Shown piece after piece: positions 1-6,594 of a stretch of DNA of 13,902 bases. Position 1 is the stretch's first letter, and every line of letters starts with the position of its first letter. Origin of the DNA: Trueperaceae bacterium (GTDB taxonomy: Bacteria > Deinococcota > Deinococci > Deinococcales > Trueperaceae); the NCBI GenBank assembly GCA_024636105.1, contig JAGXHO010000189.1, forward strand, positions 1-13,902, read 5' to 3'. A program made the position numbers and the translations under genes. The notes beneath the pieces are model-generated. The model searched no databases and was not told the origin of the DNA. It saw only the letters and a program-made list of their open reading frames with translations.

Positions 1-611
1 AGCGACCGCTGGTCACCGTCCCCTTCGAGTTCATCGCCGATGCGATCGAGGCCGGCGACCCGGTCGCGCTCCTCGACACCGTCGGTGGGGTGCTGGGCGA
101 GGCCGAGGTGGTGCGGGTGCGCGGTGCACCGCGGCCGCGGCGCAAGGACGCCGGCGCGCCGGGCGACGCCGCGTCGCCCGCGACGGATCGCACACCGCGG
201 GCGGCGGGCGGCGTCGACGGCACGCTGCTCGTGCAGGTGCGGGCGCCGGCCGCCGTCGCGGCGCGGGTCGCCGGGGTCCGGCCTCGCGGGTTCGTGGCGT
301 TCGAGGGCGGTGCGTGGACGGACGCGGCGAGCGCGGTGGCATTGGCCGAGGACGAGGTCGTCTGCCGCTGCGAGCGGGTGACCGCCGGGGAGCTGCGGGC
401 GCTGATCCGCGCCGGCCACCGCGACGTCAACGACCTCAAGGCGCGCACGCGCGCCGAGATGGGCGCGTGCGGCGCCAAGACCTGCGCCCCGCTCATCGCG
501 CGGCTCTTCCGCGAGGAGGGGGTGTCGGCGGCCGACGTCACCCCCGGCGTGCGCCGGCCCCCCTTCGTCGAGGTGCCGCTGGGCGTCTTCGCCGGCGTGG
601 ACGAACCGTGA
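1..611 (+). CDS. BFD-type [2Fe-2S] oxidoreductase subunit, 3' part only
   Basis: The gene enters from the left; 202 residues are visible (reading from base 3) and it ends in TGA. The clear domain is a BFD-like [2Fe-2S] module at visible residues about 118-172. Its ligands are C121-x-C123, then 32 residues, then C156-x4-C161, with the surrounding words CRCE, NDLKA and MGACGAKTC. This spacing is typical of the C-terminal extension of HcnB/OoxA/NoxA-like alpha subunits, which pass electrons between flavins. Before it lie about 115 residues I cannot assign: a short folded-looking stretch, then a low-complexity Ala/Arg/Pro linker (about residues 40-70). The stop overlaps the start of the DAO-family oxidoreductase (GTGA), so the two are surely co-translated. 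Inference: electron-transfer subunit of a heteromeric amine or imino-acid dehydrogenase. The missing N-terminus should show whether an FAD domain is present. Confidence 0.75.
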   Translation, partial: RPLVTVPFEFIADAIEAGDPVALLDTVGGVLGEAEVVRVRGAPRPRRKDAGAPGDAASPATDRTPRAAGGVDGTLLVQVRAPAAVAARVAGVRPRGFVAFEGGAWTDAASAVALAEDEVVCRCERVTAGELRALIRAGHRDVNDLKARTRAEMGACGAKTCAPLIARLFREEGVSAADVTPGVRRPPFVEVPLGVFAGVDEP

Positions 612-1765
612 CCGGTCCGCACCCCGACGTCGTGGTGGTGGGCGCCGGCAGCGTCGGCGTGCCGATCGCTTGGGCGCTCGCGCGCAGCGGCGTGCGCGTG
701 ACGGTCGTCGACGCCGCCGCCAGCGCGGGGCAGGGGGCGAACAAGGCGGCGATCGGCGGCGTCCGCGCCACCCACGCCGACCCCGCCAAGATCCGCGTCG
801 GCCGCGAGAGCCTGCGCACCTTCGCGACCTGGGAGGCGGAGCACGGCGACGACCTCGAGTGGGTCACCGGCGGCTACGCCTTCGTCGCCTACCGCGAGCA
901 GGAGGAAACGACGTTCCGCGAGCTGCTCGAGGTGCAGCGCCGCCACGGCCTGGGCATCGACTGGCTGGATCGCGACGAACTGCAGGGGCGCCTCCCCGAC
1001 CTCGAGCGCGACGGGCTGCGCGGCGGCACCTTCTCGCCCGGCGACGGCCACTGCTCGACGCTCCTGGCCAGCCACGCGCTCTACGACGCGGCGCGGCGCG
1101 CGGGCGCCACCTTCCGGTTCGGCGAACGGGCGACCGGCTTGACGGTCGCGGGCGGCCGGGTGCGGGGCTTGGTCACCGATCGGGGCACCTACGCCGCGGA
1201 CGTGGTGGTCAACGCCGCCGGCGGTGCGGCGGCGGCGATCGCGGCGCTCGCAGGCGAACGGCTCGACCTGCGCGCGGATCTGCACGAGGCGGCCGTCACG
1301 GAGCCCGTCGCACCGTTCCTGAGCCCGATGGTGGTCGACCTCCGACCGGGTCCGGGGTCTTCGAACACGTACTTCTACCAATCGAAGCGAGGCCAGGTGA
1401 TCTTCTGCCTCACGCCCGACCCGCCGATCTGGGGCGAGGATCGGCGCGCCACCAGCGCCTTCTTGCCGCAGGTCGCGAAAAGGTTGGTGGCGCTCATGCC
1501 GCGGCTGCGCCATCTGCGCGTCCGTCGGACCTGGCGCGGCGTCTACCCCATGACGCCCGACGGTTCGCCGTTGGTCGGGTGGTCCGACGGCACCCAGGGT
1601 CTGCTGCACGCGGCGGGCACGTGCGGGCAGGGGTTCATGCTCGGCCCCGGCATCGGATCGCTCGTCGCGCGGATGGTGCAGGGGACGACGACGGACGAGG
1701 ACGCTCGGACGCTGGCCGCCTGGGCGCCGCAGCGCGCGTTCGCCAGGCAGGAAGCGCTGCGCTGA
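608..1765 (+). CDS. DAO-family FAD-dependent oxidoreductase (HcnC/SoxB-like beta subunit)
   Basis: A 385-residue protein starting at GTG 608, which overlaps the preceding stop by 4 bp; the first strand of the Rossmann fold follows at once, so this start fits. The FAD-binding motif GAGSVG is at residues 12-17, with an acidic end to the second strand (VTVVDA). The C-terminal part carries words typical of the DAO superfamily: TPDGSPLVG, then a glycine-rich AAGTCGQGFMLGPGIG segment (C339) that closes over the flavin. Length matches sarcosine oxidase beta, HcnC and proline or octopine dehydrogenase beta subunits (about 370-400). Family knowledge: these oxidise the C-N bond of amino or imino acids and work with a BFD-containing alpha subunit, as found immediately upstream. 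The exact substrate cannot be read from the sequence. No signal peptide or membrane segment is seen. Confidence 0.88.
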   Translation: MTGPHPDVVVVGAGSVGVPIAWALARSGVRVTVVDAAASAGQGANKAAIGGVRATHADPAKIRVGRESLRTFATWEAEHGDDLEWVTGGYAFVAYREQEETTFRELLEVQRRHGLGIDWLDRDELQGRLPDLERDGLRGGTFSPGDGHCSTLLASHALYDAARRAGATFRFGERATGLTVAGGRVRGLVTDRGTYAADVVVNAAGGAAAAIAALAGERLDLRADLHEAAVTEPVAPFLSPMVVDLRPGPGSSNTYFYQSKRGQVIFCLTPDPPIWGEDRRATSAFLPQVAKRLVALMPRLRHLRVRRTWRGVYPMTPDGSPLVGWSDGTQGLLHAAGTCGQGFMLGPGIGSLVARMVQGTTTDEDARTLAAWAPQRAFARQEALR

Positions 1766-1793
1766 GGGTCGCGCCGGCGCGGGTCAGACCCGC
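1766..1793. other. GC-rich inverted repeats between convergent stops
   Basis: Only 18 bp separate the stop of the flavin oxidoreductase from the stop of the convergent phosphofructokinase gene. This gap holds a perfect 12-bp palindrome, CGCGCCGGCGCG (1770-1781), and an adjoining hairpin with 6-bp arms GCGGGT/ACCCGC and a 3-nt loop (1779-1793) that runs into the kinase stop. They could help end transcription from both sides, but there is no T-run on either strand and such repeats arise easily in GC-rich DNA. Confidence 0.25.
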
Positions 1794-2731
1794 CGCACGA
1801 CCACCTTGGGGTAGAGGCGCGCGACGTCGGCGTGCCGGCACAGCTGGGTGCCCTCGGTGAGGACGGTGGCGGTGCCGGTGGCCACGCCCCAGCGCACCGC
1901 TTCCTCGAGCGCGGCGCCGCGCGTCAGCGCTACGACCAGGGCGGCCACCATGCTGTCGCCCGCCCCGACCGCGCTGCGCACCCGGACGGGCGGAGCATGC
2001 GCCAGCCAGTCGCCCTCGGCGCTGCTCGCGATGACGCCGCCGGCGCCGAGCGAGGTGACGACCACGCCGACGCCGTGCTCCTCGATGAGCCGCCGGGCGG
2101 CCGCGCGCACGTCGTCGTCGTCCTCGACGGGCGCCCCGGTCAGGTCCCCGAGCTCGCGGCGGTTGGGCTTGACCAGGTACGGGCCCGCCTTCACGCCCTC
2201 GGCCAGCGCGGCGCCGCTCGTGTCGAGCACCACCCGGCACCCGGTCGGCGCGGCTTGGACGAGTCGGGCGTAGAGGTCGTCGGGGACGGCGTCGGGGAGG
2301 CTGCCGCTCAGGACCAGGTACGCCGGGGTGGGGTCGAGCGCCGCGACCGCGTCGACGCAGGCGCGCAGTTCGGCCTCGTCGAGCACCGGTCCGGGCATGC
2401 CGAAGCGGAACTGGCGGCCGGTGCTGCGCTCGTACACGATCAGGTGCTCGCGCGTCTCGCCGGCGATCGGCAGCGGCCGGTGGTCGAGACCGAGCGCGTC
2501 GAGCAGCGCCTCGAGGCGCAGGCCGGCGGTGCCGCCGCGCGTCCACAGGGCGGTGGCCTCGAGGCCGAGCTCGCGCACGACGCGCGCGACGTTGATCCCG
2601 CCGCCTCCGGGTTCGGCGAGCGGAGCGTCGCAGCGCAGCTTGCGCTCGGCGACCACCTGGTCGACCGAGGTGCTGACGTCGACCGCCGGGTTGGGCGTCA
2701 CCGTGACGATGGGCGCGGAGGTGCGGTGCAC
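1784..2731 (-). CDS. pfkB: 6-phosphofructokinase, PfkB (Pfk-2) type
   Basis: A 315-residue PfkB-family sugar kinase. The proposed GTG start (2731) lies one base after the TGA of the upstream zinc-ribbon gene and puts the first strand (IVTVTPNPAVD) at residues 8-18, as expected. Visible motifs are RKLRC, then GGGGINVAR (42-50), a GSLP loop, LVKPNRREL, and the anion-hole/catalytic GAGDS with base D259. The overall wording (KLRC...EPGGGGINVAR, FRFGMPG, GAGDSMVA, and a C-terminal QLCRHADVARLY segment) follows E. coli Pfk-2 from memory more closely than FruK or LacC. ATP phosphorylation of fructose 6-phosphate is therefore the best call; 1-phosphofructokinase remains possible. It is a cytoplasmic glycolytic enzyme. 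A poor Shine-Dalgarno and the 1-bp spacing suggest translational coupling to the upstream gene. Confidence 0.82.
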   Translation of the reverse strand: MHRTSAPIVTVTPNPAVDVSTSVDQVVAERKLRCDAPLAEPGGGGINVARVVRELGLEATALWTRGGTAGLRLEALLDALGLDHRPLPIAGETREHLIVYERSTGRQFRFGMPGPVLDEAELRACVDAVAALDPTPAYLVLSGSLPDAVPDDLYARLVQAAPTGCRVVLDTSGAALAEGVKAGPYLVKPNRRELGDLTGAPVEDDDDVRAAARRLIEEHGVGVVVTSLGAGGVIASSAEGDWLAHAPPVRVRSAVGAGDSMVAALVVALTRGAALEEAVRWGVATGTATVLTEGTQLCRHADVARLYPKVVVRRV

Positions 2732-2732
2732 G

Positions 2733-2930
2733 TCAGGCGGACGGACGGTCGTCGTCCTCTTCGAGGGCTCGCAACTGCTCCAGGACCTCCGGATGGGTGC
2801 GGGTCCAGGGCTCGTCGGCATCGATCGCGAGCTTGCAGACGGGGCACACGAGCCCGAGGACCTCGGCGGGGCGCTCACCGCAGATCGCGCAGGGGCCCTC
2901 GTCGACGGGGAACGCGCGGGCGTCGATCAT
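2733..2930 (-). CDS. Small zinc-ribbon protein of unknown function
   Basis: A 65-residue protein. The start at ATG 2930 is chosen because GAGGAGG lies 5-6 bases before it; a longer in-frame start near 2990 would add a basic, non-conserved leader and remove that site. Two CxxC knuckles (C14/C17 and C29/C32) form a likely zinc ribbon. The acidic C-terminal half (PEVLEQLRALEEDDD) looks helical. I do not recognise a named family. Its stop is one base before the phosphofructokinase start, so the two are almost certainly one transcript, which may mean a regulatory or accessory role towards the kinase, but this is only context. Confidence 0.7.
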   Translation of the reverse strand: MIDARAFPVDEGPCAICGERPAEVLGLVCPVCKLAIDADEPWTRTHPEVLEQLRALEEDDDRPSA

Positions 2931-2952
2931 GGTGGCCTCCTCGCCCTTCAGC

Positions 2953-3166
2953 CTAAGCGGTGGGCGCGCGCCCGGCGGAGGATGCGCCACCGGCCGGGTC
3001 GATCCCGCGCACGAGTGCCTCGACGAAGTCGGTCGCGCGCGCGAGCACGTCGCTGCCCGACCACATAAGCGGCACCGGCGCGCTCGCCCGCGGTGGTGGT
3101 GCCGCGCGGTCCGATCGCGCCGGCAAGGTGGCGAACGTGGCCGAGGGCCGTGGGGGCGTCGACCAT
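2953..3166 (-). pseudogene. Probable relic of an M28-type peptidase gene
   Basis: This gap between the acetyltransferase stop and the zinc-ribbon gene holds two protein-like pieces in different frames. From ATG 3166 the reading is MVDAPTALGHVRHLAGAIGP followed by RGTTTAGERAGAAYV, which closely resembles the N-terminus of M28 aminopeptidases (HVR.LA..IGPR.....ER.AAEYV). It then turns into an arginine-rich shadow and stops at 2948. A shifted frame starts about where that similarity ends (around 3075) and gives PLMWSGSDVLARATDFVEAL plus a short tail ending in TAG at 2953-2955, which reads like an ordinary protein C-terminus. There is no Shine-Dalgarno before 3166. Inference: both ends of a gene survive and the middle, about 250 residues or more, has been deleted with a frame change. 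The second piece could come from another protein. Confidence 0.45.
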
Positions 3167-3174
3167 GCCGGATG

Positions 3175-3753
3175 CTACGGCGCGGGCTGCAGGGCCTCGA
3201 AGGCGTCGAATTCCTCTCGGGTGAGGCCGAAGCAGAGCTCGTCCTCGAAGGTGCCGCGGGTGTAGATGTGGCGCCGCAGCCGCCCCTCCTGGACGGCGCC
3301 GAGGCGCGCCATGTGGCGCACCATGGCGTCGTTGTGCTCGCTGCAGCGCACCTCGTACTTCTGGAAGCGCAGTTCGAAGAAGGCGTAGCGCAGCAGCAGC
3401 CGTTTGGCCTCGAGGCCGTAGCCGCGACCGCGGAAGGCGCGGTAGATGCGCGAACCGGTCTGGAAGGTGCCGTTCTTGCGGTCCATCGAGTGCAGGTTGA
3501 TGCCGCCGATCAGGGTGCCATCGAGCGTCTCGATCGAGAACATCAGCCGCTCGTCGGACGAACCGAACTCGGCGTACTTGGACGCGAACTCGTCGCCGTC
3601 GTGGCGCGATTTGGGCAGCGGCGTGCCGGCGTTGAGGAAGTTCGTGGCCTCGGCGTCCTCGTGCTCTTCGACCAGCCACAGGTCGACGTCGTCGCGATGC
3701 ATGGGGCGGAGGCGGATGCGCGGGCCTTGCCAGTATGGGGAGGGCGTTGTCAT
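3175..3753 (-). CDS. GNAT-family N-acetyltransferase (RimJ/RimL-like)
   Basis: A 192-residue protein. ATG 3753 is preferred because a GGAG lies about 6 bases upstream; an in-frame GTG at 3783 would add ten residues. The sequence opens with the typical GPRIRLRPMHRDDVDLW of RimJ/RimL-type acetyltransferases. The acetyl-CoA pyrophosphate loop is RAFRGRGYGLEAKRLLLRYA, and the usual C-terminal signature follows (a conserved Asn-led helix in SEHNDAMVRHMARLGAVQEG, then a Y-T-R-G-T-F turn). Family knowledge: these transfer acetyl from acetyl-CoA to protein N-termini, amino acids or antibiotics. The target is unknown here. Length is normal for the family (about 175-195). It lies upstream of the peptidase relic and the zinc-ribbon/kinase pair on the same strand and diverges from the ROK regulator. 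Confidence 0.85.
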   Translation of the reverse strand: MTTPSPYWQGPRIRLRPMHRDDVDLWLVEEHEDAEATNFLNAGTPLPKSRHDGDEFASKYAEFGSSDERLMFSIETLDGTLIGGINLHSMDRKNGTFQTGSRIYRAFRGRGYGLEAKRLLLRYAFFELRFQKYEVRCSEHNDAMVRHMARLGAVQEGRLRRHIYTRGTFEDELCFGLTREEFDAFEALQPAP

Positions 3754-3795
3754 GGGGGCTCCGATCGCACGGGCGTACGGCACCCGGGCGCGCCG

Positions 3796-3801
3796 AGATT
3801 A
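3796..3801 (-). promoter_or_regulatory. Possible -10 box for the acetyltransferase gene
   Basis: On the minus strand TAATCT (TAnnnT type) sits 42 bases before ATG 3753, in one of the few AT-containing spots of the divergent gap. No convincing -35 hexamer is seen 16-18 bp upstream, so the call is tentative. Confidence 0.25.
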
Positions 3802-3951
3802 GCGCGCGGCGGCCAGGGCCGGTACGGACGCTTGCCCCGGCGGGGTCACGAGCGTGGTTCGGGACGGGGTGCCGGCGGTGCGGCGGGGCATGCCCGAGCG
3901 TAGGTGGCCCGGGCGGGGGCGACCGCGCTCGCGACCACCGTGCGGATGGTC

Positions 3952-3980
3952 TTGACGAGCGCGGAGCGACGTGCAAACAT
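3952..3980 (+). promoter_or_regulatory. Candidate promoter of the ROK-led sugar operon
   Basis: TTGACG (3952-3957) is a good -35 match. It is followed after 17 bp by AAACAT (3975-3980), a poor -10 match (3 of 6) preceded by TGC in the extended -10 position. The next 20 bases are unusually AT-rich for this window (ACACAAAATCAATGAA), which is where transcript start and an autoregulatory operator would be expected. I see no convincing palindrome there, only ATTCA and ATGAA flanks. Confidence 0.4.
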
Positions 3981-4005
3981 TCAGACACAAAATCAATGAA
4001 CGACG

Positions 4006-4014
4006 AGGAGGTGA
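4006..4014 (+). promoter_or_regulatory. Strong Shine-Dalgarno deciding the ROK start
   Basis: AGGAGGTGA is a near-perfect anti-SD match 4 bases before ATG 4019 (7 bases from the GGAGG core). It rules out the longer in-frame reading from 3971, which would place this site inside the coding region. Confidence 0.8.
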
Positions 4015-4018
4015 CCCG

Positions 4019-5209
4019 ATGACCCGTGCCCCCCGAGCGACCGGCAAGGACGACGTCCGCAGGCTCAACCAGGACGCGGTGTTCCAGGTGGTGCACCGCA
4101 TCGGGCCGGTCTCGCGCATCGATATCGCCACCCACTTGCGCCTGAGCCCCGCGACGGTCACGAACATCACCTCCGACCTGATCGGGCGCGGGCTGGTGTT
4201 CGAGGCGCGCAAGGGCGACGCCCAAGGCGTCGGACGCAAGCCGATCCTGCTCGAGGTCGACTACGACGCCGGCACCGTCATGGGCGTCAAGCTCAGCAAC
4301 GTCGGACTCACGTGCGCCCTCACCAACCTGAACGCCGAGGTGGCGCGCGCTGCGACCTACCCGTTGCCGGACACCCGCCCCGAGACCGTCGTCGACGGGA
4401 TCGCCGCCGCCTTCGCCGACCTCGCTCCGCACGCTGCCCGCCAAGTCGCGGCCGTGGGGGTCGACCTTCCGGGCCTCGTGGACGCCGACCGCCGCGGCGT
4501 GCGCCACTCGCCCCTCCTCGGGTGGGAACGGGTGCCACTGGCCGATCTGCTCGAGGCGCGCTTGGGCGTGCCGGTGGTGGTCGAGAACGACGTGAACGCG
4601 CTCGCGCTCGCCGAGGCCTGGTACGGCATCGGCCGCGCGCACGAGAGCTTCCTGGTGCTCACCCTCGGCCGCGGCGTCGGGCTCGGCCTGGTGCTCGGAG
4701 GCGAGGTCTACCGCGGTCCCTTCGGCGGCGCCGGCGAGATCGGCCACGTGCTGATCGACCCCCACGGACCCGCCACCCGCTACGCGGCCCCCGGCACCCT
4801 CGAGGCGTACCTCTCGGACGACGCGCTGGTGCGCGAGGCGCGGGCGCGGATTCCGGCCTTCGGCGCGAAGGACCCGGTGGAGCGGCTCGCCGCGCTCGCC
4901 GCCGAGGGCGACGCCGACGCGCTCGCCGTGTATGCCGATGCAGGCCGCATGCTCGGCCGCGCGCTCGCGATGCTCGTCAACCTACTAGCCCCCGGGCTCG
5001 TCGTCCTGAGCGGCGAGGGCCTGCGCGCCGCCCCCTTCCTCCTCCCCACCGCCGAGGCCGAGCTGCACCGTCTCGCCTTCGGCGACCTCGCGGACCGCGT
5101 CCGGCTCGTCGTCGAGCCTTGGGGCGACGACGCCTGGGCGCGTGGTGCGGCCGCGCTGGCCGCGAGCCGCTATCTGGTCGAGTCCGCCACGGCGCCGAGA
5201 GGAGACTGA
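4019..5209 (+). CDS. ROK-family transcriptional repressor (NagC/XylR-like), zinc site lost
   Basis: A 396-residue protein with the two-part layout of ROK repressors. A winged helix-turn-helix covers residues about 13-65 (recognition region SPATVTNITSDLIGRGLV), and a sugar-kinase-like ROK fold follows. The ATP-binding DxGGT motif is absent (VKLSNVGLT instead), so it is a regulator and not a kinase. The sugar-pocket ENDVN is kept (D191), as is GEIGH with H243. The usual zinc motif C-x-C-G-x2-G-C-x-E is replaced: the three cysteine positions are T253, Y255 and T260, while G259 and E262 remain. As the first gene of the operon, it very probably senses the imported sugar or its product and represses the transport and hydrolase genes downstream, and perhaps itself. 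The gap to the binding-protein gene is 72 bp with no evident operator. Confidence 0.9.
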   Translation: MTRAPRATGKDDVRRLNQDAVFQVVHRIGPVSRIDIATHLRLSPATVTNITSDLIGRGLVFEARKGDAQGVGRKPILLEVDYDAGTVMGVKLSNVGLTCALTNLNAEVARAATYPLPDTRPETVVDGIAAAFADLAPHAARQVAAVGVDLPGLVDADRRGVRHSPLLGWERVPLADLLEARLGVPVVVENDVNALALAEAWYGIGRAHESFLVLTLGRGVGLGLVLGGEVYRGPFGGAGEIGHVLIDPHGPATRYAAPGTLEAYLSDDALVREARARIPAFGAKDPVERLAALAAEGDADALAVYADAGRMLGRALAMLVNLLAPGLVVLSGEGLRAAPFLLPTAEAELHRLAFGDLADRVRLVVEPWGDDAWARGAAALAASRYLVESATAPRGD

Positions 5210-5281
5210 GCCCGCCCGAGCCGTCCATCGTCCTGCGGTCGGCGACCCCGATCGCGTCCCGCTCGTCCTTGGAGGACCCGC

Positions 5282-6493
5282 ATGAAGCTCGTCCGCACGC
5301 TCGCCGCGCTCGCCCTCGTCGCCGGCTTCGCCTTCGCGCAGACCGTCGACTACTTCTCGTTCACCACCGACCAGGCCCACGTCGACGAGCTCGAAACGCT
5401 CATCGAGGTCTTCGAGGCCCAGAACCCGGGCATCACCATCGAGTACACGACGGCCCCGTTCGGCGACTACTTCACCCGCCTGCAGACCGACTTCGCCGCC
5501 GGCAGCCCGCCCGACGTGTTCGAGCTCAACTTCGAGAACCTCGCGACCTTCGCTTCGCGCGGCGTCCTCGCGCCGCTCGACGAACCGCTCGGCGCCGAGG
5601 GCCGCGAGGTCTTCTACCCGGCCGCGCTCGACGCCTTTGCGTACGACGGCGTCCAGTACGCGCTCCCCATCACCTTCTCGACGGTGGTGCTGTTCTACAA
5701 CCTGGACCTGTTCGACGCCGCCGGCGTCGCATACCCCACCGACGCTTGGACCTGGGACGACGTGATGGCGGCCGCCGAGGCGATCAGCGCCCCGGCCGAG
5801 CGCGTCTGGGGCATCTACCAGCCGGTGCAGTTCTGGGAGTTCTACAAGGTCGCGCAGGCCGCCGGCGGCGGTCTGCAGGTCGCGCCGACGGTCGCGATCG
5901 ACACCCCTGAGAACCTGGCCGCGCTCGAGTACCTGGTCGGCAAGATCCAGGCCGGCGTGATGCCCACCGACGCGCAGTTGTCGGGCGTCGCCAACGAGGA
6001 CCTGTTCGCCAACGGCCAGTTGGGGATGCTCGTCTCGGGCATCTGGATGTTCGACCGCTTCTCGCAGTCCGATTTCGCCTGGGACATCGTGGTCGAGCCG
6101 GGCGGCGCCCGCCAGGCCACGCACTTCTTCTCGAACGCCGCCGCCATCGCCGCCAGCAGCCCGGACCGAGAGGCCGCCTGGAAGTGGGTCGAGTTCCTCG
6201 CCGCCAGCCCAGAAGTCGCCGCTGCGCGCATCGAGAGCGCCTGGGAGCTGCCTGCGCTGTCGCTCGACAACGCCGCCACGCTCGCGCCCTACCTGGCGCG
6301 CCCACAGCCGGCCAACCGCGAAGCGGTCTTCGCCTCGCTGGCCTTCGCCGTGAACCCGCCGGTCGTGGATCGCCAGCCGGAGCTTCAGGACATCGTCAAC
6401 CAAGAGCTCGAGGCCGCCCGCTTGGGCAGCAAGACGCCGGCCCAGGCCCTCGCCGACGCCCAGCGCCGCGTCGAGGCGCTGCTGGCCGACTGA
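5282..6493 (+). CDS. Sugar ABC transporter substrate-binding protein (family 1)
   Basis: A 403-residue extracellular solute-binding protein. GGAGG lies 6 bases before ATG 5282. Residues 1-19 are a classical type I signal peptide (MKLVRT, hydrophobic AALALVAGF, cleavage after AFA before Q20). There is no lipobox cysteine, so the mature protein would be free or held by other means. Family 1 traits include ITIEYTTAPFGDYFTRLQTD, FEGx-like DVFELNFENLATFASRG, VLFYNLDLFDAAGV, WTWDDVMAAAEAI and the hinge-region GMLVSGIWMFDRF. Family knowledge: it captures an oligosaccharide outside the membrane and delivers it to the MalF/MalG-type permeases encoded downstream. The context of GH31 and GH15 enzymes points to an alpha-glucoside ligand. 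A strong terminator follows, which would allow more binding protein than permease to be made. Confidence 0.92.
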   Translation: MKLVRTLAALALVAGFAFAQTVDYFSFTTDQAHVDELETLIEVFEAQNPGITIEYTTAPFGDYFTRLQTDFAAGSPPDVFELNFENLATFASRGVLAPLDEPLGAEGREVFYPAALDAFAYDGVQYALPITFSTVVLFYNLDLFDAAGVAYPTDAWTWDDVMAAAEAISAPAERVWGIYQPVQFWEFYKVAQAAGGGLQVAPTVAIDTPENLAALEYLVGKIQAGVMPTDAQLSGVANEDLFANGQLGMLVSGIWMFDRFSQSDFAWDIVVEPGGARQATHFFSNAAAIAASSPDREAAWKWVEFLAASPEVAAARIESAWELPALSLDNAATLAPYLARPQPANREAVFASLAFAVNPPVVDRQPELQDIVNQELEAARLGSKTPAQALADAQRRVEALLAD

Positions 6494-6508
6494 GCCCAGT
6501 GGGTTCAT

Positions 6509-6542
6509 GGGGCGCCGCCGCGCGCGGCGCCCCCCTTATCTT
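6509..6542 (+). terminator. Intrinsic terminator/attenuator inside the sugar operon
   Basis: A perfect 10-bp stem, GGGGCGCCGC (6509-6518) and GCGGCGCCCC (6524-6533), with a 5-nt loop CGCGC, is followed by CC and TTATCTT. It starts 15 bases after the binding-protein stop. The stem is very stable; the T-tract is broken, so termination is probably partial. The position between a binding-protein gene and its permease/enzyme genes is where partial termination or an RNA-stabilising hairpin is commonly found. Confidence 0.7.
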
Positions 6543-6552
6543 GCGATCGCAA
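6541..6552. promoter_or_regulatory. 12-bp palindrome, possible operator
   Basis: TTGCGATCGCAA is a perfect palindrome between the terminator and the GH31 start. It has the length and dyad form of a repressor half-site pair and could serve the ROK protein. Several such 12-mers are expected by chance in 14 kb, and I did not find the same word before the ROK or binding-protein genes, so this is weak. TATCTT (6537-6542) overlapping its left edge could be a -10 box for a secondary promoter, again without a clear -35. Confidence 0.25.
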
Positions 6553-6594
6553 CTTCCCCCTACCGCTCCCGCCACCGGAACCGCGAGGCCAACC

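Noticed and set aside
1832..2956. 374-codon open frame on the plus strand
   Set aside because: It is antisense to the phosphofructokinase and zinc-ribbon genes, which have clear family motifs; the translation has no recognisable feature.
2948..4765. 605-codon open frame on the minus strand
   Set aside because: It crosses antisense to the ROK gene, then runs out of frame through the acetyltransferase gene. Only its last part (below 3166) reads like protein, and that is treated as the peptidase relic.
4985..6508. 507-codon open frame on the minus strand
   Set aside because: It lies antisense to the binding-protein gene and the end of the ROK gene and has repetitive Gly/Glu/Arg/Val composition. 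The plus-strand genes have signal peptide, ribosome site and family motifs.
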